A DNA stretch of 64,000 nucleotides from NCBI RefSeq assembly GCF_900114015.1, contig NZ_FORN01000006.1:62001-126000 (forward strand), written 5' to 3'. The notes below the pieces were generated by a model that had not been told where the DNA came from, did not search any database, and saw only the letters and a list, made by a program, of their open reading frames with translations. Origin of the DNA: Caulobacter sp. UNC279MFTsu5.1. Lineage in GTDB: Bacteria; Pseudomonadota; Alphaproteobacteria; Caulobacterales; Caulobacteraceae. Position 1 is the stretch's first letter. Every line of letters starts with the position of its first letter. Positions 7,343 to 14,660 of this stretch are shown here, piece after piece. The translations under genes and the position numbers were made by a program.

Positions 7343-8479
7343 TTACCCGCCGCGCCTTTGCGCTTGGTTAGCGAAGGCGTCGACCAGACCGCGCATCCGT
7401 CCGCCCATGGTCAGCTCGACGCTGGCGATGGCGTCCATGCGGCGGGTCAGCCGCCCGACCGGGCCCGCGCCGCGCGAGCCGGCCAGGGCCATCACCCCGT
7501 CCAGCGAATGGGCGACGCGGCCGGCCATGGTCGCGGCCGTCGCCGTGCCCTCGCCGATCTGCACCTGACTGAGGGCGTAGGCGCCCTTGTAGTGGTCGTG
7601 GCCGGGGCCGAGGTCGTAGTGGTGCAGGCCCAGGCCCGGCATGGCGGCGATGGCGCGCATGAAGAAGATCTGGCCCGGCGACCACTCGCCATAGGCCGGG
7701 TTGGTCGAGGCGATCCACGGATGGTAGACCCCGTCCAGCCGCACGCCGAAATGGCCGGCCACCAGCTGGCCGCCGGCGTAGAGGTTGATCATCAGCCCCT
7801 GGAACGGACCAGTCTGCGTCTGGAACAGGTCCTGCAGCAGGCCGCGGGTCCAGTCGGGGCGCAGGAAGTCGTGGACGCCGGTGCGCTCCAGCTGTTCGCG
7901 CTTCCAGGCGATCAGCTGGTCGAAGGCCGCGCGCGAGCGGTCGGGGCCGACCAGCGCGACGGCGCCCATCTCGCGTTCCAGCTTGTTGTCCAGCCGGCGC
8001 CAGTTCTTGATCTTCTTGGGGCTGGCGGCGCGGACGGCCTCCAGATAGGCCTCGGCGTCGGTCCCGGCCAGGTCGATCACGTGAGCGGCCTTGGTCTCGT
8101 TCCGGCCGAACACGCCGTGAGGGTCGACCAGGCCGGTGTAGCGATAGGCGGTCAGGTCGGCGGCGCGCAGCACCGTGGCGGCGGTCAGGCCGGCGTCCGG
8201 GCGCGAGACCAGGCCGTGATAGTCCGACAGCGGCGAGCCGATGGCCCGGGCCATGCCCCCCGGACGGCGGTGGTGCGGCAGGAAGCCCAGGGTCTCGCCC
8301 CGGCGGCGGATCACCGCCACCCGGGCGTCGTCGCGCACGGCCCCGACGGCGCGCGCGAAGTCCGGGCCCAGCAAGGGGCTGCGGAAGGCCGGTTCGGCCG
8401 CCGCCATGTCGCGCCAGGTCCCCAGGTCGGCCTCGGCCAGGTCCCGCGGGTGGAGGGTCTCGATTTCCAGCATCGCCAT
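7343..8479 (-). CDS. GNAT-type acyltransferase of the CelD/FemAB-like group
   Basis: A 378-residue protein of the Acetyltransf_6 (CelD-like) group: two tandem GNAT-like halves, with the conserved region AASPKKIKNWRRLDNKLEREMG at about 150-172, FDQLIAWKREQLERTG, and the C-terminal YGEWSPGQIFFMRAIAAM...HYDLGPGHDHYKGAY motif that is typical of the group. Members are found in cellulose, holdfast and exopolysaccharide clusters and are thought to acylate polysaccharides or their lipid-linked precursors. Caulobacter HfsK (holdfast) is a related type, but this is not claimed to be HfsK. The ATG at 8479 has AGGA 4-5 bases upstream; a second ATG two codons in is also possible. It is first in the run with the glycosyltransferase, cupin and Inh genes. 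Confidence 0.75.
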   Translation of the reverse strand: MAMLEIETLHPRDLAEADLGTWRDMAAAEPAFRSPLLGPDFARAVGAVRDDARVAVIRRRGETLGFLPHHRRPGGMARAIGSPLSDYHGLVSRPDAGLTAATVLRAADLTAYRYTGLVDPHGVFGRNETKAAHVIDLAGTDAEAYLEAVRAASPKKIKNWRRLDNKLEREMGAVALVGPDRSRAAFDQLIAWKREQLERTGVHDFLRPDWTRGLLQDLFQTQTGPFQGLMINLYAGGQLVAGHFGVRLDGVYHPWIASTNPAYGEWSPGQIFFMRAIAAMPGLGLHHYDLGPGHDHYKGAYALSQVQIGEGTATAATMAGRVAHSLDGVMALAGSRGAGPVGRLTRRMDAIASVELTMGGRMRGLVDAFANQAQRRGG

Positions 8480-8562
8480 GTGTCCTAATCCGATCCGGTT
8501 AGGGATTGATGAGGACCAGGACTGCAACCCCCGGGCCACCTGCATCGGCGCCGATACGCGCC

Positions 8563-8590
8563 TCAGGCGAATGTGGTCAGGCGAACGTGG
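8563..8590. repeat. 14-bp tandem duplication spanning the msrC stop codon
   Basis: Two head-to-tail copies, 8563-8576 and 8577-8590, differ at one base (TCAGGCGAATGTGG, TCAGGCGAACGTGG). The second copy encodes the last codons and the TGA of msrC, so the first copy is a duplicated gene end lying just downstream of it. Confidence 0.7.
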
Positions 8591-9071
8591 CCTTCAGGAT
8601 CGTCTCCAGGCCTCGCTGGTCGATGGCGTCGAAGGCGGCGGGCCGGTCGGAATCGACGTCGAACACCGCCAGCAGCGTCCCGGAGGCGTCGAACACCGGC
8701 ACGACGATCTCGCTTTGGGAGCGGCTGTCGCAGGCGATGTGTCCCGGAAAGGCATGGACGTCCGCGACCAGCTGGGTCTGGCCGGTAGCCGCCGCCGCCC
8801 CGCAGACGCCGCGTCCGAAGGCGATGCGCAGGCAGCCCAGCGTGCCCTGGTAGGGTCCGACCACCAGCTCGCGTTCCTTTTTGGGATCGACCACGTAGAA
8901 GCCGGTCCAGAAATAGTGGTCGAAGCTGCTGGCCAGCATCGAGGCCACCGTCGCCATGCGGGCCGTCAGGTTGGTCTCGCCGTCCAGCACCGAGGCGATC
9001 TCGTCGGCCACCTCGGCGTAGCGGGCGGCCTTGTCGCCGGTCAGGGTCTTGTCGTTGAAAGCTTCAGCCAT
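8577..9071 (-). CDS. msrC: free methionine-(R)-sulfoxide reductase (GAF fold)
   Basis: A 164-residue GAF-domain enzyme that reduces free methionine-R-sulfoxide in the cytosol using thioredoxin, as part of oxidative-damage repair. The diagnostic cysteines are all present: C80 in LGC, C90 in GRGVC and C114 in FPGHIAC, with the block FPGHIACDS closely matching YebR/fRMsr proteins. The aromatic pocket FDHYFWTGFYV and the GTLGCLRI segment also fit. It is a single minus-strand gene. A 14-bp tandem duplication covers its final codons (8563-8590). The next gene upstream is the DUF559 ORF on the opposite strand. Confidence 0.93.
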   Translation of the reverse strand: MAEAFNDKTLTGDKAARYAEVADEIASVLDGETNLTARMATVASMLASSFDHYFWTGFYVVDPKKERELVVGPYQGTLGCLRIAFGRGVCGAAAATGQTQLVADVHAFPGHIACDSRSQSEIVVPVFDASGTLLAVFDVDSDRPAAFDAIDQRGLETILKATFA

Positions 9072-9157
9072 GGGCGGGGATATAGCGCGTTTGTGGAGGG
9101 ATGCGAGGAGGATCCGATTGGGGACACGTTCCCGGGGCGGAAGTTCCGAACAAGGAC

Positions 9158-9215
9158 CCCTCTCTCTTTGAGAGAGGGAGGGGCCCGCCGCGAAGCGGTG
9201 GGAGGGTGAGAGGTT
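9158..9215. repeat. left arm of the inverted repeat around the DUF559 gene
   Basis: A 58-bp arm containing a CCCTCTCTCT/AGAGAGAGGG-type hairpin (9158-9179), then AGGGGCCCGCCG and GGTGGGAGGGTGAGAGGTT. Its reverse complement is present at 9624-9683 with only a 2-base indel in the middle and a few mismatches. Confidence 0.9.
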
Positions 9216-9283
9216 TCACCGCCAACCGAAAACCCTCATTCCTTCGGTTGCGCGGTCCCCAGGGAGCGGACCAAGCTGTCCCC

Positions 9284-9625
9284 ATGAACGCGACCGCCAA
9301 AGCCCGCCGCCTTCGCCAGAACCAGACCTTGGCCGAGAAGGCCTTCTGGAAGTTCGTCCGTAACCGCCGACTGGGCGGCTTCAAGTTCCTGCGCCAAGTG
9401 GCGATCGACCGTTATTTCGCCGACTTCGTCTGCGAGGCGGGCAAGCTGATCGTCGAGCTGGACGGCGCCGCCCATGAAGGCCGCGAAGACTGCGACGAGC
9501 GTCGCACCCAGACGCTGGAACTGTTCGGATACGTGGTTCTGAGATTGCCCAACGAAAGGGCCCTGAGCGATGCAGGCGGGGGCGCCGACGATATCCTGAC
9601 CGTGCTCCGTTCGGACAGGATGTAA
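9284..9625 (+). CDS. DUF559 (Vsr-like, PD-(D/E)XK fold) endonuclease-domain protein
   Basis: A 113-residue DUF559 protein, related to Vsr very-short-patch-repair nucleases. It begins with the typical helix ARRLRQNQTLAEKAFWKFVRNRRLGG, followed by FKFLRQVAIDRYFADFVCEAGKLI, where D47 and the E58-L-D60 pair (VELDG) form the predicted PD-(D/E)XK active site, then HEGREDCDERRTQTLELFGYVVLRLPN. DUF559 proteins have no settled physiological role. The ATG at 9284 is chosen because the family homology starts there; the frame stays open to 9101, but that part reads through the left repeat arm. The gene is enclosed by a long inverted repeat, and its stop overlaps the right arm. It lies between msrC and the enoyl-CoA hydratase gene, both on the other strand. 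Confidence 0.88.
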   Translation: MNATAKARRLRQNQTLAEKAFWKFVRNRRLGGFKFLRQVAIDRYFADFVCEAGKLIVELDGAAHEGREDCDERRTQTLELFGYVVLRLPNERALSDAGGGADDILTVLRSDRM

Positions 9626-9683
9626 CCTCTCACCCTCCCACCGCCTTCGGCGGCGGGCCCCTCCCTCTCTCTAAGAGAGAGGG
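9624..9683. repeat. right arm of the inverted repeat around the DUF559 gene
   Basis: Inverse of 9158-9215. The arm itself contains two local hairpins: one around CCGCCTTCGGCGG (9641-9653) and one of the CCCTCTCTCT type (9663-9683). It ends 13 bp from the stop of the convergent enoyl-CoA hydratase gene and could terminate transcription from both sides. Confidence 0.9.
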
Positions 9684-9696
9684 TTCAAGGCCGCCC

Positions 9697-10581
9697 CTAC
9701 CGGAACGGATGCTCGCCCCACTCCGGCCAAATATCCGGCAGATCCGCCGACACTCTGTCCGGATAGGCCGGCGGACGCTTCTCCAGGAACGCGCTGACAC
9801 CCTCCTTGGCGTCGCCGGCCGCGCCGCGCGACTGGATGGCCCGGCTGTCGGCCTTGTGGGCCTCCATCGGGTGGTCGGCGCCGGCCATGCGCCATAGCAG
9901 TTGGCGCGACAACGCCACCGAGACCGGGGCGGTGTTGTCGGCGATCTCGCGGGCCAGGGCGCGGGCGGCGGGCAACAGGTCCTCCGGCGCGTGCAGCGAG
10001 CGGACCAGGCCCCGGTCCAGGGCCTCCTGGGCGCCGAAGACCCGGCCGGTGAAGCACCATTCCAGCGCCGTCTGCATGCCCACCAGCCGCGGCAGGAACC
10101 AGGACGAGCAGGCCTCCGGCGTGATGCCCCGGCGGGCGAACACGAAGCCGAACCTGGCGTCGGTCGAGGCCAGGCGGATGTCCATCGGCAATTGCATGGT
10201 CACCCCCACCCCGACCGCCGCGCCGTTGACGGCGGCGATGATCGGCTTGAGGCTTTCGTACATCCGCAGCACCACCCGGCCGCCGCCGTCGCGATAGATG
10301 TCGCCGACCTTGCCCTCCTCCCGCTCCAGGGCCTGGGGACTGGTGCGGTCGAAGGTGGCCCCTCCGCCCGACAGGTCCGCCCCCGCGCAGAAAGCCCGGC
10401 CCGCGCCGGTGACGATCACCACCCGCACGGCGTCGTCGGCGTCGGTCAGGTCGAAGACCTGGATCAGCTCCTTCATCATCCGGGCGGTGAAGGCGTTCAG
10501 CTTGTCCGGGCGATTCAGGGTGATGGTCGCGATCCCGTCCTCGACGGCGTAGAGCAGGGTCTCGAAGCTGGGCGCGGCCAT
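9697..10581 (-). CDS. enoyl-CoA hydratase/isomerase family protein
   Basis: A 294-residue crotonase-fold enzyme. The N-terminal block IATITLNRPDKLNAFTARMM, the first oxyanion-hole region VVIVTGAGRAFCAGADLS and the second, PIIAAVNGAAVGVGVTMQL, are typical. The acid positions of classical hydratases are RFGFVFARRGITPEACSSW, where E is retained, so hydration of a 2-enoyl-CoA is the likely reaction; the exact substrate is unknown. It is longer than the usual 257-265 residues because of an insertion after GADLS (GGGATFDRTSPQALEREEGK) and a C-terminal extension. The ATG at 10581 has GGAAGGAAA 5 bases upstream. Cytosolic, single gene. Confidence 0.9.
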   Translation of the reverse strand: MAAPSFETLLYAVEDGIATITLNRPDKLNAFTARMMKELIQVFDLTDADDAVRVVIVTGAGRAFCAGADLSGGGATFDRTSPQALEREEGKVGDIYRDGGGRVVLRMYESLKPIIAAVNGAAVGVGVTMQLPMDIRLASTDARFGFVFARRGITPEACSSWFLPRLVGMQTALEWCFTGRVFGAQEALDRGLVRSLHAPEDLLPAARALAREIADNTAPVSVALSRQLLWRMAGADHPMEAHKADSRAIQSRGAAGDAKEGVSAFLEKRPPAYPDRVSADLPDIWPEWGEHPFR

Positions 10582-10647
10582 GGTGTTTCCTTCCGGTTCG
10601 GCCACATTCAAACATGCGTATGAACACCCCGCAACCCGCCCGGCCAC

Positions 10648-10677
10648 GCCCTGGTTCTTCGACAGGCTCAGGATGAG
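10648..10677. repeat. short dispersed palindrome (TTCTTCGACAGGCTCAGGAT type)
   Basis: Intergenic sequence around GTTCTTCGACAGGCTCAGGA followed by TGAGG. From memory, close variants of this string recur between genes in many high-GC proteobacteria. Only one copy is seen here, between the divergent enoyl-CoA hydratase and nucleotidyltransferase genes. Confidence 0.4.
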
Positions 10678-10721
10678 GGCGACCGAGCGGCCGCCTTCTG
10701 ACGAAGCCGTTCCATCAGGGT

Positions 10722-10764
10722 TTATACGCAAAAGTTATACGCAGATTTTCAGTTTGCGTATAAC
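10722..10764. promoter_or_regulatory. three-copy TTATACGCA operator before the nucleotidyltransferase gene
   Basis: TTATACGCA occurs at 10722-10730 and 10735-10743 in direct orientation and, inverted, within 10755-10764. The second and third copies form a perfect 10-bp inverted repeat (GTTATACGCA / TGCGTATAAC) with an 11-bp spacer. The site ends 8 bp before the start codon at 10773 and leaves no room for a normal ribosome site, so a bound repressor would block translation initiation or a leaderless start. No regulator gene is adjacent. Confidence 0.75.
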
Positions 10765-10772
10765 TTCACCCG

Positions 10773-11789
10773 ATGATCGAGCGGCTGCCCCTTTCCGCGC
10801 ACACCAGCTACGCCGAGCTGATGGAGCGGCTGCGACTAGCGCGGCTTGGCGAATATCCGGCCGGCGCAACCTTCGTCTCCAAGACCGTGAAGGACAGGCT
10901 CTACTGGTACGTCCAGATGCCGACCGGCGGCGCCCAAAGCCGGCGGCAGGTCTATGTCGGACCCGACAACGAAGCCCTGCGCGAGCGGATTGCCCGGCAT
11001 GGCGAACATCGCGCCGACGTGGACGACCGTCGACGTCTCGTAGCCGCGATCGTGGCCTCGGGCGCGCCCCGCCCAGAGCGCACGAGCGCAGAAATCACCC
11101 AAGCCTTGGCCGAAGCCGGCGCCTTCCGCCTACGAGCCGTGCTGATCGGCACGATGGCGTTCCAGACCTACGCCGCGCATCTTGGCGTGCGCCTGTCCGT
11201 CTCCAGCCTGGCGACAATGGACCTGGACATCGCCCAGGACTTCGGCGTCGCCTCGAACCTGGACGATACGCTTGGCAAGCCGATCCTCGACATCCTGCGC
11301 GACCTGGATCCGCGTTTCACGCCCGTGAGCTACGTCTTCGACCCGACCCGAACTCCCAGCTATGCGCTGGGCGAACGCTATAGGGTCGATATTTTGACCA
11401 CCAATCGCGGCGCGCCGCGCGATGCGCCGTCCTACCTGCCCACTCTGGGCAGCGACGCCACACCCTTGCCCTATATGGACTTCCTGCTGCGCGATCCGGT
11501 CGAGACCGCGGTTCTGCATGGTGGCGGAATCCTCGTGAACGTCCCCGCTCCGGCGCGCTACGCCGTTCACAAGCTGATCGTCAGCCGCGACCGCAAGGTC
11601 AATCCGGAGAAGGGCCTCAAGGACCGGGTCCAGGCCACGCAGCTGATCCATATCCTCGCCCAGGACGACCCCTTCGCTCTGCGCGAGGCCTATGCCGAAG
11701 CCCACGGTCGCGGCGAGGCGTGGCGCAAGCTGCTGGATGAGGCGGTCAGCCTGCTGCCAGAGACGGCGCGAGCGGCGCTGTCGACCTGA
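10773..11789 (+). CDS. nucleotidyltransferase-fold protein (GSU2403-like family)
   Basis: A 338-residue protein whose central region, about 110-260, looks like a minimal nucleotidyltransferase fold: FRLRAVLIGTMAFQTYAAHLGVRL followed by MDLDIAQDFGVA (the D-x-D metal pair) and, further on, RYRVDILTTNRG (third acidic position). The N-terminal part (VSKTVKDRLYWYVQMPTG, RRQVYVGPD) and the C-terminal PARYAVHKLIVSRDR region are as in the GSU2403-like family. Substrate unknown; related folds occur in toxin and abortive-infection nucleotidyltransferases, but no antitoxin-like partner is clear here. It starts at ATG 10773, directly after a triple TTATACGCA operator and with no evident Shine-Dalgarno. 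The DUF4180 gene follows after 17 bp and is probably co-transcribed. Confidence 0.75.
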   Translation: MIERLPLSAHTSYAELMERLRLARLGEYPAGATFVSKTVKDRLYWYVQMPTGGAQSRRQVYVGPDNEALRERIARHGEHRADVDDRRRLVAAIVASGAPRPERTSAEITQALAEAGAFRLRAVLIGTMAFQTYAAHLGVRLSVSSLATMDLDIAQDFGVASNLDDTLGKPILDILRDLDPRFTPVSYVFDPTRTPSYALGERYRVDILTTNRGAPRDAPSYLPTLGSDATPLPYMDFLLRDPVETAVLHGGGILVNVPAPARYAVHKLIVSRDRKVNPEKGLKDRVQATQLIHILAQDDPFALREAYAEAHGRGEAWRKLLDEAVSLLPETARAALST

Positions 11790-11806
11790 CCGTGTTGAAG
11801 GAAAGC

Positions 11807-12184
11807 ATGACCCACCTCGAAACCCTCCACGACACGCCGGTGCTCGTCTTCGAAGCCGAAGGCCCCAAGCTGGACGAGCATTCGGTCAACGACGTCCTGA
11901 GCGAGGCCTGGTCCGCCGACGCGACCTGGCTGGCCATTCCCCTGGAACGGCTCGCCCCCGGCTTTCTCGACCTGAAGACCCGAATGGCCGGCGAGGTGAT
12001 CCAGAAGTTCACCAACTACCGGGTGGGCGTCGCCTTCGTCGGCGACGTCACGCCCTGGACGGGGGCCAGCACCAGCCTGCGCGACTTCGTCCGCGAGTCG
12101 AACCGGGGCCGGGCGGTGTGGTTCGTGCTGGACAGGGCCGAGTTCGAAGCGCGCCTCGCGGACACCTGCGCCTCAGCGACCTGA
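11807..12184 (+). CDS. DUF4180 domain-containing protein
   Basis: A 125-residue protein matching DUF4180: VLVFEAEGPKLDEHSVNDVLSEAW, WLAIPLERLAPGFLDLKTRMAGEVIQKFTNYRVGVAFVGD and SNRGRAVWFVLDRAEFEARL are the three blocks that usually define the family. No function is established; the fold is probably a small alpha/beta domain, cytosolic. The ATG at 11807 has GGAAAGC before it; an in-frame GTG at 11792 is less likely. It starts 17 bp after the nucleotidyltransferase gene and so shares its operator-controlled promoter. A stem-loop (12187-12219) closes the unit. Confidence 0.8.
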   Translation: MTHLETLHDTPVLVFEAEGPKLDEHSVNDVLSEAWSADATWLAIPLERLAPGFLDLKTRMAGEVIQKFTNYRVGVAFVGDVTPWTGASTSLRDFVRESNRGRAVWFVLDRAEFEARLADTCASAT

Positions 12185-12186
12185 AA

Positions 12187-12219
12187 CGCCTTTCCTCCCC
12201 CTGCGGGACAGGAAAGGCG
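12187..12219 (+). terminator. stem-loop after the DUF4180 gene
   Basis: Perfect 10-bp arms CGCCTTTCCT (12187-12196) and AGGAAAGGCG (12210-12219), starting 2 bp after the stop codon. No T tract follows, so it may act as an mRNA 3' stabiliser or a weak terminator. Confidence 0.5.
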
Positions 12220-12307
12220 CCAGGCTTCCCTACGCCGACCTTCGCGGCTTGACCGCGGGCGTAGCGGCTGGCCACTATCCAAACAAATGTTTGGGAGCGA
12301 AAACGCC

Positions 12308-12754
12308 ATGAAGGAAGTCGCCTACGCCGACGTCGCCAGCCTGGTCGGCCAGGAGATCGGGGTCTCAGACTGGGTCGAGATCAGCCAGGAGCGGGTCAAC
12401 CAGTTCGCCGAGGCGACCGGCGACCACCAGTGGATCCATGTCGACGTCGAGCGCGCCACCCGCGAGATCGGCGGCCCGATCGCCCACGGCTTCCTCACCC
12501 TGTCGCTGATCCCGATGCTGGGCGCGGACGTCCTGCGCGTCACCGGCGTGACGCGCGGCATCAACTACGGCTGCGACAAGGTGCGGTTCACCGGCATGGT
12601 CCGGGTCGGCAAGAAGGTGCGCCTGCGCCAGAAGCTGCTGAGCGTCGAGCCCAAGGCCGGCGGCCTGCAGATGAAGAACGAATGCACCATCGAGATCGAG
12701 GGCGAGGAACGGCCCGCCTGCGTGGCGGAGACGATCGCGATCCTCTACGGCTAA
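12308..12754 (+). CDS. MaoC family (R)-hydratase/dehydratase
   Basis: A 148-residue single hot-dog domain of the MaoC/(R)-specific enoyl-CoA hydratase type. The active-site pair is present in FAEATGDHQWIHVDVERA (Asp and His of the catalytic dyad), followed by GGPIAHGFLTLSLIP, the overhang segment. Such enzymes hydrate 2-enoyl-CoA to (R)-3-hydroxyacyl-CoA; the chain length cannot be inferred. The ATG at 12308 is used because MKEVAYADVASLVGQEIG is the normal start of the family; a start 7 codons upstream is possible. Monocistronic; its stop lies 3 bp from the stop of the convergent XRE regulator. Confidence 0.92.
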   Translation: MKEVAYADVASLVGQEIGVSDWVEISQERVNQFAEATGDHQWIHVDVERATREIGGPIAHGFLTLSLIPMLGADVLRVTGVTRGINYGCDKVRFTGMVRVGKKVRLRQKLLSVEPKAGGLQMKNECTIEIEGEERPACVAETIAILYG

Positions 12755-12757
12755 CTT

Positions 12758-13543
12758 TCAGACGCCCGCCATGGTCCGCAAGGCGGCGGCCGTGGCGGGA
12801 TCGGCGGGCAGGAAGGTCTCGATGGCCAGCTCGGCCACCGTCACGTCCAGTGGCGCGCCGAAAGTCATGGTGGCGCTCAGGAACGACAGCTCGCCCGTCG
12901 CCGTCTTCAGCCGCAGGGGCGCGGCGATCGCCCCCTCGCCGGCCCTCGGGGGAGCCTCGCCGCCGGGATAGCCGGCCAGTTCCCGGATCAGGTCGGCCAA
13001 CTCGGCGTCGCCGCTCTCGGCCAGTTGTCGGCGCAGCCGCGACAGGATGTGGCCGCGCCATTCGGCCAGGTTGGCGATCCGTGGCGCGACGCCCTTGGGG
13101 TGCAGACTGACCCGCAGAACGTTGACCGACCCCTCCAGCAACTCGGGCGAGACGCCCTCCAGCAACGGCGCCAGGGCGGCGTTGCTGGTCAGCAGGATCC
13201 AGCGGCGGTCGATGGCCAGGGCCGGGAACGGCATGTGGGCGTGCAGCACGGCTTCAACCGCCGTCCGCATCGCCGCCAGGCCGGGGTCGTCGAACGACCG
13301 TTCGGGGAACATCGGGGCGAAGCCGGCCGCCAGCAGCAGACCGTTGCGCTCACGCAGCGGCGCCTCCAGCCGCTCGGCCAGGCGCAGCACCATGTCGCGG
13401 CTGGGCGCGGCGCGGCCGGTCTCCAGGAACGACAGGTGGCGGGTCGAGATCTCGGCGTCTAGCGCCAGGTCCATCTGGCTCAGGCGCCGCTTCTGGCGCC
13501 AGTCGCGCAGGCGCTCGCCGAAGGTGGGAACGGTGGTGGTCAT
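12758..13543 (-). CDS. XRE-family regulator with MmyB-like C-terminal domain
   Basis: A 261-residue transcriptional regulator. Residues about 8-65 form a Cro/C1 helix-turn-helix (FGERLRDWRQKRRLSQMDLAL, ISTRHLSFLETGRAAPSRDM). The remainder matches the MmyB-like ligand-binding domain (FPALAIDRRWILLTSNAALAPLL, LRVSLHPKGVAPRIANLAEW). The family is widespread, and members often control a divergently transcribed oxidoreductase or hydrolase. Here the divergent gene is the alpha/beta hydrolase at 13662, with a 118-bp shared upstream region, so that gene is the likely target. The ATG at 13543 opens the HTH directly. Confidence 0.92.
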   Translation of the reverse strand: MTTTVPTFGERLRDWRQKRRLSQMDLALDAEISTRHLSFLETGRAAPSRDMVLRLAERLEAPLRERNGLLLAAGFAPMFPERSFDDPGLAAMRTAVEAVLHAHMPFPALAIDRRWILLTSNAALAPLLEGVSPELLEGSVNVLRVSLHPKGVAPRIANLAEWRGHILSRLRRQLAESGDAELADLIRELAGYPGGEAPPRAGEGAIAAPLRLKTATGELSFLSATMTFGAPLDVTVAELAIETFLPADPATAAALRTMAGV

Positions 13544-13661
13544 GACGGCAGGCTAGGACCAAGGCCGCGCCTTCGCCATTACCTCCCGCGTAATCGACCG
13601 GCGTCGCGGCGGCTCCGATCCTGAGGAGGCTCGAACGACGAGCGCCTCGCCGGAGATCGCC

Positions 13662-14660
13662 ATGACCGCCCTCGCCCACCAGCCCAGCCGCCGGGCCATG
13701 ACCCTGCTGACCAGCCTCGGCGCCGCCCTGGCCGCCGCGGCGCCATCGACCGCCGCGCCGCGCCCCGCATCCGCGCCCGTCGCGGCGGCGCGAAGCCCGA
13801 TCGTGGCCCGCGACGGAACGCGGCTGTTTCATCGTGACTGGGGCGAGGGGCGGCCCGTGGTGTTCCTGGCCGGCTGGGGCCTGCCCTCCGAGGCCTGGGC
13901 CTATCAGGCCGCCGCCCTGTCCGAGCAGGGCCTGCGCTGCATCGCCTATGATCGCCGAGGTCACGGTCGCTCGGATGCGCCGGGCCGCGGCTACGACTAC
14001 GACACCCTGGCCGACGACCTGGCGGCGGTGCTGGATACGCTGGACCTGAAGGACGTCGTGCTAGTCGGCCATTCGATGGCGGGCGGCGAGATCACCCGCT
14101 ACCTGAGCCGGAACGGCGACCGGCGGGTCGCCAAGGTGCTGTATCTGGCGCCGATGGGGCCCTGCCCCGCGCGTCGCCCCGACAATCCCGCCGGCGTCGA
14201 TCCGGCGATCTTCGAGCAATTCCGCCGGCACGTCCTGCTGCGCGACTACCCACGCTGGCTGGAAGAGAACAGCGGCCCGTTCCTGACCCCGACCACCTCG
14301 ACGGAAATGAAGGACTGGGTGCGCGGCCTGATGCTGGAGACGTCGATGAAAGCCCTGGTCGAGTGCAACCGGTCGGCCACGGCCATGGATCTGCGTGACG
14401 AGCTCAAGACCCTCCGCGTCCCAACCCTGGTCATCCAAGGCGACCGCGACGCCTCCACGCCGCTCGAGGCCAGCGGCCGGCGCTACGCCGCGCTCGTGCC
14501 CGGCGCGCGACTGATCGTCTACGAGGGAGCGCCCCACGGCCTGATGTTCACGCATATCGAGCGGTTGAACGCCGACATCCTGGCCTTCGAAAGCCTGAAA
14601 CGACAAAGGCCGCGGGATCGCTCCCACGGCCTGAGTCTACGTCGATCCGATCAAGCCTAG
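13662..14660 (+). CDS. alpha/beta hydrolase with export signal (haloperoxidase/esterase type)
   Basis: A 332-residue alpha/beta hydrolase. The N terminus has a twin-arginine-like signal (QPSRRAMTLLTSLGAALAAAA), suggesting export. The mature part has the oxyanion strand VVFLAGWGLPSEAW, the nucleophile elbow VGHSMAGG (S138), the acid in VIQGDRDASTP and the His in EGAPHGLMFTH. The fold and motifs resemble non-heme haloperoxidase-like esterases, but halogenation is not implied. It is divergent from an XRE/MmyB regulator that probably controls it. Its TAG overlaps the stop of the convergent csbD-like gene in a CTAG, and the overlap lies in the loop of a 9-bp stem-loop. Confidence 0.88.
   Translation: MTALAHQPSRRAMTLLTSLGAALAAAAPSTAAPRPASAPVAAARSPIVARDGTRLFHRDWGEGRPVVFLAGWGLPSEAWAYQAAALSEQGLRCIAYDRRGHGRSDAPGRGYDYDTLADDLAAVLDTLDLKDVVLVGHSMAGGEITRYLSRNGDRRVAKVLYLAPMGPCPARRPDNPAGVDPAIFEQFRRHVLLRDYPRWLEENSGPFLTPTTSTEMKDWVRGLMLETSMKALVECNRSATAMDLRDELKTLRVPTLVIQGDRDASTPLEASGRRYAALVPGARLIVYEGAPHGLMFTHIERLNADILAFESLKRQRPRDRSHGLSLRRSDQA

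Larger units (their letters stand above)
9158..9683. mobile_element. inverted-repeat-bounded DUF559 nuclease unit (putative selfish or repeat-dispersing element)
   Basis: A 526-bp unit: a 58-bp arm (9158-9215), a DUF559 ORF (9284-9625) and a 60-bp inverted arm (9624-9683). The ORF stop codon TAA overlaps the first bases of the right arm, as if gene and repeat form one unit. Each arm carries the CCCTCTCTCT hairpin that also occurs alone at 18611 and 35008. No target-site duplication is obvious. Whether the unit moves is inference; the arrangement resembles REP elements paired with a REP-associated nuclease gene, with a different nuclease family. Confidence 0.5.

Noticed and set aside
9101..9283. 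An N-terminal extension of the DUF559 protein
   Set aside because: It translates the left inverted-repeat arm; DUF559 similarity begins at the ATG at 9284.
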